A stretch of 64,000 nt of DNA from RGIG6919 sp045531905 (GCA_045531905.1 JAZSEY010000003.1:186001-250000), one strand, 5' to 3'; numbered from the stretch's first letter, positions 8,029 to 16,473 are shown. Program-made: numbers and translations. Notes: generated by a model from the sequence alone, not told the origin.

Positions 8029-8080
8029 GTTTGCATACGGCTGTTCACTGGCCAATAATAGAAAGGAAGGTACATAATAC

Positions 8081-10561
8081 ATGAAGTTTGGTTACTTTGA
8101 TGATGCCAATAAAGAGTATGTCATCACTTCTCCTAGAACTCCATATCCATGGATTAACTATCTGGGAACACAGGATTTCTTCTCTTTAATTTCTAACACA
8201 GCAGGAGGTTACAGCTTCTACAAAGATGCTCGTCTTAGAAGAATTACAAGATATCGTTACAATAATGTGCCAATTGATATGGGTGGTCGATATTTCTATA
8301 TCAATGACGCAGGTACAATCTGGAATCCAGGTTGGTCTCCAGTAAAGGCTGAGCTTGACGCATACGAGTGCCGTCACGGTATGGGTTATACTCTGATTAC
8401 TGGTAAGAAGAATAACTTAGAGGCAAAGGTTACTTTCTTTGTACCACAGAACTACGCAGGTGAAGTTCAGCAGGTAGTTTTAACAAACGAAGGTTCTGAG
8501 GCTAAGACATTCTCACTCTTCTCATTCGCAGAGTGGTGTTTATGGGATGCTCAGGATGACTGCACAAACTTCCAGAGAAACTTCTCAACAGGTCGTGTAG
8601 AGGTTGCTGGTTCTACTATTTACCACAAGACAGAGTACAGAGATCGTCGTGATCACTTTGCATTCTACACAGTAAATGATGAGATTGATGGTTATGATAC
8701 AGATAGAGATGCATTCATCGGACTTTACAACGGATTCCATAATCCACAGGTTGTAGAGGCAAACGAGGCTTCTAACTCATTTGCAGATGGATGGTCACCT
8801 ATCGCTTCACACTACAAGAAGATTACACTTGCTCCAGGCGAGTCTAAGACTCTTATCTTCATCCTTGGCTACGTTGAGATGCCAGTTGAAGAGAAGTTCG
8901 AAGCAGATGGTAAGACAATCAACAAGACAAAGGCACTTGCTATGATGGAGCAGTATAATACTCCTGAGAAGGTTGCTGCTGGTCTTGCAGAGCTTAAGGC
9001 TACTTGGGACAAGCTCCTTGGTATCCTTACTGTTGATACTCCTGAAGACAAGGTTAACCGTATGGTTAATATTTGGAATCAGTATCAGTGTATGGTTACA
9101 TTTAACCTTTCACGTTCTGCTTCATACTTCGAGTCAGGTATTGGCCGTGGTATGGGATTCCGTGATTCAAACCAGGATGTACTTGGTTTCGTTCATCAGA
9201 TTCCAGATCGTGCTAGAGAAAGAATTATTGACATTGCTTCAACTCAGTTCCCAGATGGTGGATGCTACCATCAGTATCAGCCACTTACTAAGAAGGGTAA
9301 TGCTGACATCGGTGGCGATTTCTCAGATGATCCATTATGGCTCATCCTTTCAGTTTCAGCATACATCAAAGAGACAGGTGATTGGGGACTTCTTGATGAG
9401 ATGGTTCCATATGACAATGACATGTCCATCGCTGAGACTATGCTTGACCACTTAAAGGTTTCTTTCTACAAGATTGTAAATAACCTTGGACCACATGGTC
9501 TCCCACTTGCTATGAGAGCTGACTGGAATGACTGCGTAAACCTTTCATGCTTCTCTGATACACCAGGTGAGAGTTTCCAGACATATACAAATCCTAAGTT
9601 TGCTACAGAAGGTGGCTACTCTAAGATTGCTGAGTCAGTTATGGTTGCTGCACTCTTCACATATGCAGGTCCTAACTACGTAAGCATCTTAAAGCACTTA
9701 GGCAAGGACGAGGAAGCTGCTGCTGCTCAGGCTGAGATCGATAAGATGAAAGCTAACATGATGGAGCATGCATGGGATGGCGACTGGTTCCTCCGTGCAT
9801 ACGATGCACATGGCGAGAAGATGGGTTCTAAGGAATGTGAAGAAGGACAGATCTTCATCGAGCCACAGGGCTTCGCTATTATGTCAGACATCGATCCAGA
9901 AGTTACTAAGAAGACATTAAAGGCAATTGATGAGCGTTTGAATACAGAGCACGGTCTCGTACTGAACAACCCAGCATTCACAAAGTACTACATCCAGTAC
10001 GGTGAGATTTCTACTTACCCAGGCGGATACAAAGAGAACGCTGGTATCTTCACTCATAACAATGCATGGATTATCTGTGCTGCTGCTTATGCTGGCGAAG
10101 GTGATCAGGCATTCAAGTACTATTCAGAGATCGCTCCTGCTTACACAGAAGAGCATTCAGAGCTTCACAAGACTGAGCCATATGTATATGGTCAGATGAT
10201 TGGTGGTAAGGATGCTGGTTCTGATATTGGTCAGACAGGTAAGAACTTTGGTCAGGGTAAGAACTCATGGCTTACAGGTACAGCTGCTTGGAACATGGTT
10301 GCTATTTCACAGTACATCTTAGGTATTCAGCCAGACTTTGATGGTCTTAAGATTGATCCATCAATTCCAGCTGCTTGGGATGGTTTAAGTGCAACTCGTC
10401 AGTTCCGTGGCGACACATATGAAATTACAGTTAAGAACCCAAGCCACGTATGCAAGGGTGTTAAGAGCATGGTTGTAGACGGACAGGCTGTAGAAGGAAA
10501 TGTTATCCCAGTATTTGGCGATGGCAAGACCCACACAGTAGAAGTAACCATGGGCGCGTAG
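8081..10561 (+). CDS. Cellobiose phosphorylase (GH94)
   Basis: 826 residues, full length for GH94 cellobiose phosphorylases. Reaction: cellobiose plus phosphate gives alpha-D-glucose 1-phosphate plus glucose, in the cytoplasm. The N-terminus (MKFGYFDDANKEYVITSPRT, then PWINYLGTQDFFSLISN) is characteristic of the cellobiose rather than the chitobiose or cellodextrin branch. The general acid Asp lies in MRADWNDCVNLSC, followed by the (alpha/alpha)6 barrel segments and the GGYKENAGIFTHNNAW signature. Codon choice (many CTT, GCT, ACA, TCA) is more uniform than in neighbouring genes, consistent with high expression. It has its own promoter and a strong terminator. Confidence 0.95.
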   Translation: MKFGYFDDANKEYVITSPRTPYPWINYLGTQDFFSLISNTAGGYSFYKDARLRRITRYRYNNVPIDMGGRYFYINDAGTIWNPGWSPVKAELDAYECRHGMGYTLITGKKNNLEAKVTFFVPQNYAGEVQQVVLTNEGSEAKTFSLFSFAEWCLWDAQDDCTNFQRNFSTGRVEVAGSTIYHKTEYRDRRDHFAFYTVNDEIDGYDTDRDAFIGLYNGFHNPQVVEANEASNSFADGWSPIASHYKKITLAPGESKTLIFILGYVEMPVEEKFEADGKTINKTKALAMMEQYNTPEKVAAGLAELKATWDKLLGILTVDTPEDKVNRMVNIWNQYQCMVTFNLSRSASYFESGIGRGMGFRDSNQDVLGFVHQIPDRARERIIDIASTQFPDGGCYHQYQPLTKKGNADIGGDFSDDPLWLILSVSAYIKETGDWGLLDEMVPYDNDMSIAETMLDHLKVSFYKIVNNLGPHGLPLAMRADWNDCVNLSCFSDTPGESFQTYTNPKFATEGGYSKIAESVMVAALFTYAGPNYVSILKHLGKDEEAAAAQAEIDKMKANMMEHAWDGDWFLRAYDAHGEKMGSKECEEGQIFIEPQGFAIMSDIDPEVTKKTLKAIDERLNTEHGLVLNNPAFTKYYIQYGEISTYPGGYKENAGIFTHNNAWIICAAAYAGEGDQAFKYYSEIAPAYTEEHSELHKTEPYVYGQMIGGKDAGSDIGQTGKNFGQGKNSWLTGTAAWNMVAISQYILGIQPDFDGLKIDPSIPAAWDGLSATRQFRGDTYEITVKNPSHVCKGVKSMVVDGQAVEGNVIPVFGDGKTHTVEVTMGA

Positions 10562-10583
10562 GCACGAGCCACGCGAAAATAAT

Positions 10584-10625
10584 AAAAGACCGGATAGTTA
10601 CTTGTAAACTATCCCGGTCTTTTTT
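10584..10625 (+). terminator. Strong terminator of cellobiose phosphorylase
   Basis: AAAAGACCGG-ATAGTT pairs with AACTATCC-CGGTCTTTT around a short loop, with one bulged G, followed by a T run. Confidence 0.9.
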
Positions 10626-10639
10626 ATTTTCATGCGGCG

Positions 10640-10817
10640 ACGCCCGCGACATGAGGAAATCTCTGATTTCCGAAGGTGCGGGGCTCGTGTATAAGGCGCA
10701 CAACTTGTGCTATCAACCGAGAGGTGCGGGGCTCGTGTATAGGCGCACAGCTTGTGCATCAACCGAAGGTGCGGGGCTCGTGTATAAGCGCACAGCTTGT
10801 GCTATCAACCGAAGGCA
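10640..10817. repeat. Tandem hairpin-bearing repeat, three full units plus a diverged first unit
   Basis: Units start with AGGTGCGGGGCTCGTGTATA at 10674, 10722 and 10767, a period of 45-48 nt. Each unit encloses a small perfect hairpin (GCACAACTTGTGC or GCACAGCTTGTGC). The diverged unit in front has GAAATCTCTGATTTC at the same place. The repeat is GC-rich compared with its surroundings. It keeps open frames on the plus strand, but none has a ribosome site. Confidence 0.8.
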
Positions 10818-10926
10818 CGATGTTTATGTACAACTTTAATTTACAAAATATATATTGTCTTCTATTATTGCATATGTTATAATATTACTGACATAAAGGC
10901 ATTTATGTGCAAAAGACTCAAAAAAT

Positions 10927-10959
10927 GAAAGCCTCAGAGGGTGCGACTCTGAGGCTTTC
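10927..10959 (-). terminator. Terminator of the 31-codon gene
   Basis: Perfect 13-bp stem GAAAGCCTCAGAG / CTCTGAGGCTTTC with a 7-nt loop, followed on the minus strand by ATTTTTTGA. Confidence 0.9.
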
Positions 10960-10964
10960 TTGGG

Positions 10965-11060
10965 CTAGTGCTGTCTATCGTCTCCGTCTAGCCACTTACA
11001 GATATAGTAACTCACTACACCTGCCAACACGGAAACAAAAAAGGCATCTATGTATTGCAT
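10965..11060 (-). CDS. 31-residue membrane peptide, type I toxin-like
   Basis: Reads MQYIDAFFVSVLAGVV then SYYICKWLDGDDRQH: a single membrane helix with a charged C-terminal tail. The pattern recalls the very short peptides with a YYICKWLD-like end found in many Firmicute genomes and suspected type I toxins; this is from memory. GGAGGAGGTGA lies just upstream of ATG, TATAAT lies at 11103-11108 (minus strand) and a strong terminator follows. The 5' end of the predicted transcript (complement of 11091-11100) is perfectly complementary over 10 nt to the sequence at the end of the ORF (10966-10975). Such long-range pairing blocks translation in known type I toxin mRNAs. No antisense RNA promoter was pinned down. 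Confidence 0.75.
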   Translation of the reverse strand: MQYIDAFFVSVLAGVVSYYICKWLDGDDRQH

Positions 11061-11176
11061 AAGACTCACCTCCTCCCGCTGGAAAGAGTCGACAGCACTA
11101 TTATTATAACATTTTTACATTATAATATCTATATTTTTAATAACTTTTTTACATCATTTATATTCGAGGTGCACAC

Positions 11177-11842
11177 ATGACTGATGAAGTATTTATTTTT
11201 TATACGCTCTATTTCATTGTTATTGCCATTCTTTTAGGCACAATAATCCGTGCCGGACGGCTTCAGATTATCACAAAATACAAGCCTAAAAAGATTAGAA
11301 ATGAAGAGATACTTGCGCAAATTTCAGAGCAGGAATACCCAAGAGAATCCATTAGTGACGAGAGATTTGATGATATTATCAAGAGAGCCTATAGTTCCAC
11401 AACAGGCTCTGCTATTGGCATTCCTATATGTGCGACTATGGGCATCTTTATGGCAGTCTCAATCGCATGGGAAGAATTTGTGCTTCCATTAAAAATTGCA
11501 ATCCTTCTTGCAACCATCGTCGCCTGGTACATATCAATACAGAATTTTAAAGAAGGACAACGTATATTTGAATCCGACCGCCATTTGTTTTCTACTACGA
11601 AAACCACAGTAATCAAGTATTATCAGAGACCGTTACTGACAGTGCACAACGGTCATTTCACATTCAGGGGACACACATCTCATTTAATTGTAGGCATGAA
11701 AAATAAAGCAGGACAACCAGTCTCCTACAAGGTTATGGTACAACCGGATATTTATATTCCTGCGGTCAAGACCAAGCAATGTATTGCACTATTATACGAT
11801 GGAGAGTTTTCTGCACTTCTTCCATATCCAAAACAGAAATAG
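11177..11842 (+). CDS. Membrane protein of unknown function
   Basis: 221 residues. There is a membrane segment at about 5-25, a cytoplasmic-looking charged loop, two further segments at about 75-95 and 100-118, and a C-terminal soluble domain of about 100 residues (TTKTTVIKYYQRPLLTV onward). No family recognised. GAGGTG lies 7 nt before ATG. It is followed 150 nt later by an XRE regulator in the same direction; the two may be functionally linked, but the gap holds the regulator's own ribosome site and no clear terminator. Confidence 0.7.
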   Translation: MTDEVFIFYTLYFIVIAILLGTIIRAGRLQIITKYKPKKIRNEEILAQISEQEYPRESISDERFDDIIKRAYSSTTGSAIGIPICATMGIFMAVSIAWEEFVLPLKIAILLATIVAWYISIQNFKEGQRIFESDRHLFSTTKTTVIKYYQRPLLTVHNGHFTFRGHTSHLIVGMKNKAGQPVSYKVMVQPDIYIPAVKTKQCIALLYDGEFSALLPYPKQK

Positions 11843-11992
11843 GCATCTGCACCAATATTTGTTTTCATTTTATACAACAAAGCCAGATAATACATAATGT
11901 AAACTCATGTTGCGGAAATGTAAAGTTGATGTGGTGGTATTAGTGGAGGGGTTTGTTTACAATAAAACCACCAAATCAAAGGAGGATAAACT

Positions 11993-12430
11993 ATGAAGTT
12001 ATCAGAAAAGATAGTAAAGCTTAGAAAAAACAATGGATGGTCACAGGAAGATTTAGCTGAAAAATTGAATGTATCTAGACAGGCTATTTCACGTTGGGAA
12101 GGTGATACAGCACAACCTGACGCGATGAATATTTTATTACTGAGCAAAATATTTGGAGTAACAACAGATTATCTTTTAAATGATGATTATGAAAGCGACA
12201 GTGATATCCCCGTTGTTCAGACTATAAACCAAGCAAACGATGATTTGTTTTTTAAAAAGAAACAACAACATCTGATATCTGCCATTTGCTTTACCATAGC
12301 ATCAATTTCTTCTGTAATTGGCATTGTGACCAGTAACAATACAATGCAATTAGGACTGGCCTCATTTATGTCAACTTTATGCATAGCAAATGCCGTTGCT
12401 CAGTTTGTTCTATATGCAAGGAAACACTAA
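11993..12430 (+). CDS. XRE-family HTH regulator with C-terminal membrane segments
   Basis: 145 residues. Residues ~1-60 are a canonical Cro/CI-type helix-turn-helix (NGWSQEDLAEKLNVSRQAIS, then RWEGDTAQPDAMNIL). After a linker, two hydrophobic stretches at about 95-113 and 120-140 make it a membrane-tethered regulator, a common Firmicute layout. AAAGGAGG precedes ATG. The leader contains TGGTGG (11932) and CCACCA (11968), a possible operator. The target is unknown. Confidence 0.85.
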   Translation: MKLSEKIVKLRKNNGWSQEDLAEKLNVSRQAISRWEGDTAQPDAMNILLLSKIFGVTTDYLLNDDYESDSDIPVVQTINQANDDLFFKKKQQHLISAICFTIASISSVIGIVTSNNTMQLGLASFMSTLCIANAVAQFVLYARKH

Positions 12431-12437
12431 GACATAC

Positions 12438-12482
12438 AAAAAAGATATCAGTGCGAGTAACCTTGCACTGATATCTTTTTTT
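12438..12482. terminator. Bidirectional terminator between the XRE gene and perR-like gene
   Basis: AAAAAAGATATCAGTGC pairs perfectly with its complement across a ~10-nt loop. A and T runs on both sides let it serve both convergent genes. Confidence 0.9.
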
Positions 12483-12499
12483 GTGAGTTTGTGTAATTA

Positions 12500-12898
12500 C
12501 TAGGCTGTCTGATGTTCCTTCTTACAAGCATTACAACATCCCTTAAACAACAGGGAATACTCTGTAATCTCTCCTGCTGTAGCTGATGCTGCCTTGCCAA
12601 GAATCTCATCTGAAATATCCAACTCCACATCACTAACTGCACCACATTCCTTACATAAAAAATGATAGTGTGGATGGGTGAACCCATCAAAGTGGTCTGT
12701 CTTGCCATCACAGGAAAGTCTCAAAATCTCACCCTGGTCTGCCAGTAAAGATAAATTACGATAGACTGTTCCCAAGCTGATGTTTGGAATCTCCTGTCGC
12801 ATATTCGCATACACAACGTCAGCAGTCGGATGATCCTTTCTGCTACGCAAAAATGTAATAATCGCTTCTCTTTGCTTACTTTTCTTGGTAGTTGCCAT
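12500..12898 (-). CDS. perR: Fur-family regulator, PerR-like
   Basis: 132 residues, typical of Fur/PerR. An N-terminal winged helix (GTVYRNLSLLADQGEILRLS) is followed by the dimerisation domain. Regulatory metal ligands are consistent with PerR: Asp in HFDGF and the two His in HPHYHF. The structural zinc site has CKEC and CNAC pairs. PerR senses peroxide by metal-catalysed His oxidation and represses oxidative-stress genes. A perfect 19-bp palindrome of Per/Fur-box type sits 21 nt upstream of the start, which suggests autorepression. The PerR rather than Fur or Zur call is moderate. Confidence 0.85.
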   Translation of the reverse strand: MATTKKSKQREAIITFLRSRKDHPTADVVYANMRQEIPNISLGTVYRNLSLLADQGEILRLSCDGKTDHFDGFTHPHYHFLCKECGAVSDVELDISDEILGKAASATAGEITEYSLLFKGCCNACKKEHQTA

Positions 12899-12918
12899 AA
12901 GCCACCCCTTCTTTCATA

Positions 12919-12937
12919 ATTAGTAATGATTACTAAT
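12919..12937. promoter_or_regulatory. Per/Fur box palindrome in the perR-like promoter
   Basis: ATTAGTAATGATTACTAAT is a perfect inverted repeat around one central base. Its inner 7-1-7 part matches the geometry of Per/Fur boxes. Its position in front of a Fur-family gene points to autoregulation. Confidence 0.8.
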
Positions 12938-12975
12938 ATCATTATATACAGAGATATCCTATTTTGTCAATTCTT

Positions 12976-13515
12976 TTATGCAAATCCAAATTCTTGATAA
13001 TCCTCTAGGGTGAATCTATGGTATGTCATATGCATATCATGAACAGATATGAGATATCTGTAATCATCCGGTTCGCCATTCTCAAAATATACCAGATAAT
13101 CAAATTCTCCATTTTCCTTTTTTTCCACATGTACTGCATCAGAGTATTGTCTAAATACAGCCAATGCATCTTCAATGGTACTGTGATGATTTTGGAATAC
13201 GCGAACAAAGTCTACAATAAATTCCTGTTCTGGGGTATTGGCATGGATATAGTCCGCTGCCTTTGGTGGCATCTTAATACAAAATCTTTCTCCCTTATGA
13301 GAAATCTCTACTTCTCCATATTTCTCCTGCAATTCCACAAAAATATCCTGTAGTTGTTTCAGCATATCTCCAACATCATAGTTTGTCTGCAATAACTGAT
13401 TCAAAGACTGCAATGGATAATATAAACGAACTGTTTCACTACAATATCCAAGTTTCACCTGTTCCTCTTTTATCATGTCTACAATATTCTTTTCCAATCT
13501 GGCGTAATTTATCAT
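12976..13515 (-). CDS. Conserved hypothetical protein (DUF3877-like)
   Basis: 179 residues, soluble, no signal peptide. The N-terminus (MINYARLEKNIVDMIKEEQ, then KLGYCSETVRLYYPL) resembles DUF3877, a Lachnospiraceae family without a known function; this is a memory-based match. GGAG lies 6 nt before ATG. It is 14 nt downstream of the SpoIIQ-like gene on the same strand, so it is probably the last gene of the sporulation-linked transcript spoIID/transpeptidase/spoIIQ. Confidence 0.7.
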   Translation of the reverse strand: MINYARLEKNIVDMIKEEQVKLGYCSETVRLYYPLQSLNQLLQTNYDVGDMLKQLQDIFVELQEKYGEVEISHKGERFCIKMPPKAADYIHANTPEQEFIVDFVRVFQNHHSTIEDALAVFRQYSDAVHVEKKENGEFDYLVYFENGEPDDYRYLISVHDMHMTYHRFTLEDYQEFGFA

Positions 13516-13529
13516 TTGTATCTCCTATA

Positions 13530-14273
13530 TTATTCCACCATGAGATTTACCGGATTCACTGGGTCATCTCCCTTTGTAATTGCCAAATAAAGATGAGAAC
13601 CTTCCTTTGTGTAATAACTGCTAGGCTTTGCCACAGTAGCCACTACATCTCCTGCATTTACAAGTTCCCCTTCTTTTACAATGACCTGATCCAACTGTCC
13701 GTAATGCACCTGAAAATCATTTCCCAGGTCAAGTACAATGTAATTACCAAATTCCTTGTTGTTGCCTATCTCAGTCACTTTTCCGGCATAGACAGAAAGC
13801 ACATCTTCCCCCTCCGGCGCCGCAATGAGCATGCCCGGATTGCATTTGTATTGGTCTAGGGTTCTAAAATACACTGTAGTTTCCATGCTATAAGGCAAAA
13901 TCACACTGCCCGTCACCGGCCAGGTTAAAGTCTGACTGCCATTATAAGAACTGTAATCCGCTGTATTTTGCTGTGCTTCTGTTGTTACGTCAACAGTAGT
14001 ATTTTCTGTACCGGCCTCCGTTGTTGTGGCCTGTGTCGACGCCTGTTCAGGTACCTTTACTTCTGCCTTCGTTTTTTGTTCATCCTTCGCAACTACGTCA
14101 TTATCATTGATAACCTGTACCTGCTCTGTCTGTTCTTCGGTTGCATTCAAATCGATAGATTGTTCTTTTGCAATATCCGGATGTTCGCTTTTGTCGTTGT
14201 ACACTGCCATCACCGAAATCAAGGCAATGACACCCACCGCAAAAGCACCATAAAATAAATAGTCCTTCTTCAC
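13530..14273 (-). CDS. spoIIQ: SpoIIQ-like membrane protein with degenerate M23 domain
   Basis: 247 residues starting at GTG (GAGGTG 5 nt upstream; an ATG at 14303 has no ribosome site). One membrane segment at about 5-25, a Thr/Gln/Glu-rich linker, then an M23 (LytM) fold from about residue 125 (LTWPVTGSVILPYSMETTVY). The first zinc motif HxxxD is replaced by NPGMLI, while GSHLYLAI keeps one His, so peptidase activity is unlikely. SpoIIQ in Bacillus is also a degenerate M23 protein, which binds SpoIIIAH across the engulfing membranes. The spoIID gene two genes upstream supports the call. The forespore channel role is from the family, not seen here. Confidence 0.8.
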   Translation of the reverse strand: MKKDYLFYGAFAVGVIALISVMAVYNDKSEHPDIAKEQSIDLNATEEQTEQVQVINDNDVVAKDEQKTKAEVKVPEQASTQATTTEAGTENTTVDVTTEAQQNTADYSSYNGSQTLTWPVTGSVILPYSMETTVYFRTLDQYKCNPGMLIAAPEGEDVLSVYAGKVTEIGNNKEFGNYIVLDLGNDFQVHYGQLDQVIVKEGELVNAGDVVATVAKPSSYYTKEGSHLYLAITKGDDPVNPVNLMVE

Positions 14274-14319
14274 TTTTATCACCTCATTGGTAGTGTTGAC
14301 CATTTATTTATGATTTATT

Positions 14320-15375
14320 CTAATGTGATTCGTTTTCCTCTGATTGCGATGGCTCTACCACATGAATATCCCGAATCACTTTTGTAACCCGCCCTTTTGC
14401 ATCTTCCAATTCGTATGTAATCTCATAGGTTCCCGGTGTGTCTAATGCGACAAAACCAGACATTACAATCTTATCTGTAATATCATTTCCTTCGCTGTCA
14501 TAACCACTGATACCGGACATTGGGAAAAAACTTTCTCCAATTGTAACAGTAGTAGTTTCTGCACCAAAAATATATGGGGTTACATGATACCACGGACTAT
14601 TCTCATCAATGTCTGTGGGGTCAAACTGGCTTTCGATTTCATCCGGATTCAACCATTTCGAAACTGGTTTTCCCATCGGTCCCACATAGTCACTATCAAA
14701 AATATGGATATAAGTGCCACGCTCGCAATTATCATAAATCCATTTAGCGTCATTTACAGAAAGACGAATACAACCTTTAGAGGCTTTTTCCCCCAGCATG
14801 TTGTATTCATGCGTTTCTAACTGTTCCTTGTCCATTCTGAAATAAGGAACTGAATGAAACATGATGGATTTCCAGATACGCACCGCATACTGTCCGTAAA
14901 CATTTCCTACCAGACTGCGCCAAGGATAACGCTCTGACTGTAGCTTATAAGTGCCTCTAGGGGTTCTTCTGCCAGTTCCAACGGAACAAACCATAACTTT
15001 ATACGGAACAGTATAATTTCCTTCATCATCTAATGTATAAATCGTCACCACATTGCGTTCGCGATTCACCTTTACACAATAAGGATGTCCATTATCCGCC
15101 AAGATTTCGCCGTTATCCGCATCCTCCGGCACTTCCTCATAGGCGGGAAGCGTTACAACTGGGACCCCTACAATCTCTTCCGTGGTTGCTTCTGTAGTCA
15201 GCTCCTCAGTAGTCGGTTCCGTTGTGGTAATATCCACAGTCATTTCTTCTGTATCTATTTCAGTTGTATCTTCTGCCGAAGGCTGCACGGTTTTATCAAC
15301 CTGCTCTATCAACTGACAATCTGTCAGGCAAAGTCCAATCGACAGCAAGAGTAAGATAGCAATCCGCTTTATCAT
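14320..15375 (-). CDS. L,D-transpeptidase (YkuD) with Ig-like C-terminus
   Basis: 351 residues. A hydrophobic N-terminus ends in LTDC, a weak lipobox. A Thr/Glu-rich linker (about 35-75) and a YkuD domain (about 95-245) follow. The catalytic signature is visible as His in IMFHSVPYF and SKGCIRLS with the nucleophile Cys. The C-terminal ~90 residues (TVTIGESFFPMSGISGYDSE) look like a bacterial Ig (DUF5011-type) domain. YkuD enzymes make 3-3 peptide crosslinks or attach proteins to peptidoglycan. It lies between spoIID and spoIIQ-like genes, so a role in spore wall synthesis is plausible inference. Confidence 0.88.
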   Translation of the reverse strand: MIKRIAILLLLSIGLCLTDCQLIEQVDKTVQPSAEDTTEIDTEEMTVDITTTEPTTEELTTEATTEEIVGVPVVTLPAYEEVPEDADNGEILADNGHPYCVKVNRERNVVTIYTLDDEGNYTVPYKVMVCSVGTGRRTPRGTYKLQSERYPWRSLVGNVYGQYAVRIWKSIMFHSVPYFRMDKEQLETHEYNMLGEKASKGCIRLSVNDAKWIYDNCERGTYIHIFDSDYVGPMGKPVSKWLNPDEIESQFDPTDIDENSPWYHVTPYIFGAETTTVTIGESFFPMSGISGYDSEGNDITDKIVMSGFVALDTPGTYEITYELEDAKGRVTKVIRDIHVVEPSQSEENESH

Positions 15376-15461
15376 TTGTATTCTCCAAATTCTTAAAATG
15401 GCATAAATGCCGCACGCCCCATTATATCATAATTGTTTTTTCGTGTCAGCATTTATCCTTT

Positions 15462-16433
15462 CTAATTCACGGGGGTTACTACTGTACCGGGATAAAAGTA
15501 CGTAAGTATCTCTTCGTAATTGCTCCCGGCAACTGCCATTTTATTTGCAGTGTATTGAGATAGTCCTAATCCGTGTCCTTTTCCAAGACAGATAACTCGG
15601 ATTTGTTCTCCTATAATTTCCACATAAAATATATGACTCTGCAATCCCGCTGCCACCATAAAATCCTCAGCAGCTACAACAATTCCGCCAATCGTCACAG
15701 ACTTAACATACCCCTGCTCTGTGGCCTCTGTCACCACAATTCGCTCTGCAAGTGCAGCTTGTTCGCAGGCCTCTAAAGAAAAACCATTCAGTTTACCATC
15801 CTCTGCCAAGGTATTTAATACTATCTTCGTTTCGTCCCAGGTAAAGGTCTGCACTTGCATATAAGATGCAGATTCAACGTCACCGCTACATGCTACACTC
15901 TGCAAATATGGAATTTCTTTTCCATAGGCTTCCATGGCACTAATGGTATTTCCCATACTGACTGCATGATACAATGCATCAATCAACTCTCCATCATAGG
16001 TAATAGTTTGTCCCATAGTTGCAATGACCGCATCCTGCAACCGTTTCAAATATGTATAATATCTCTTTTCTCCCCACTGCCGTTTACATTCTGCTTCCGT
16101 AAGATACATCATTCCCAAACTGGAACTATCTATAGTTGTCATATCCGCCATCTGCTTTCGAAGAGTCGTTCTTGCTATCACCGCTTGCGCTTTCAGACTT
16201 TCCATCTCACTGTCAGGAGAAATCTGTGCTGCCAACACCTGCACCAAAAATGTTTCCAAATCTAATGTTTTCACTTCCCCTACCGCATCCACCATAATCG
16301 TCTTTCCAGATTCATAATGATTAGATAATTCTGTTCCCTCCTTCATGACACCGGTCATCACCATGGTGATTCCCACAGGAAGTAACATTGCCAGTACAAT
16401 TCCGGCAAATATGACTGTTATTTTTTCACGCAT
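15462..16433 (-). CDS. spoIID: Stage II sporulation protein D (peptidoglycan lytic transglycosylase)
   Basis: 323 residues with one N-terminal membrane segment and a SpoIID domain. Family landmarks: SPDSEMESLKAQAVIARTTL, holding the catalytic Glu, and the C-terminal GKGHGLGLSQYTANKMA. SpoIID cleaves glycan strands at the leading edge during engulfment in the mother cell. The ribosome site (TAGGAGGTCC) is predicted to be locked in a 10-bp helix. The 72-nt gap to the upstream glgP gene holds that hairpin and no clear T-rich terminator. Confidence 0.92.
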   Translation of the reverse strand: MREKITVIFAGIVLAMLLPVGITMVMTGVMKEGTELSNHYESGKTIMVDAVGEVKTLDLETFLVQVLAAQISPDSEMESLKAQAVIARTTLRKQMADMTTIDSSSLGMMYLTEAECKRQWGEKRYYTYLKRLQDAVIATMGQTITYDGELIDALYHAVSMGNTISAMEAYGKEIPYLQSVACSGDVESASYMQVQTFTWDETKIVLNTLAEDGKLNGFSLEACEQAALAERIVVTEATEQGYVKSVTIGGIVVAAEDFMVAAGLQSHIFYVEIIGEQIRVICLGKGHGLGLSQYTANKMAVAGSNYEEILTYFYPGTVVTPVN

Positions 16434-16438
16434 AAAAA

Positions 16439-16473
16439 GGACCTCCTACCAAAATGTATTCGATAGGAAGTCC
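16439..16473 (-). promoter_or_regulatory. Hairpin sequestering the spoIID ribosome binding site
   Basis: On the minus strand GGACTTCCTA pairs over all ten positions (one G-U) with TAGGAGGTCC, which contains the whole SD sequence just before the spoIID ATG. Confidence 0.65.

Noticed and set aside
8973..9455. 160-codon frame overlapping cellobiose phosphorylase on the same strand
   Set aside because: It is a shadow of the strongly coding GH94 frame, with low-complexity hydrophobic content and no ribosome site.
10640..10817. Possible CRISPR array
   Set aside because: The units are contiguous and nearly identical throughout, without unique spacers of even length, and no cas genes are present.
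10651..10882. Open frames coding RGAGLVYK-type peptide repeats over the tandem array
   Set aside because: No ribosome site, both frames are equally open because of the repeat, and the signal is better explained as DNA/RNA hairpin repeats.
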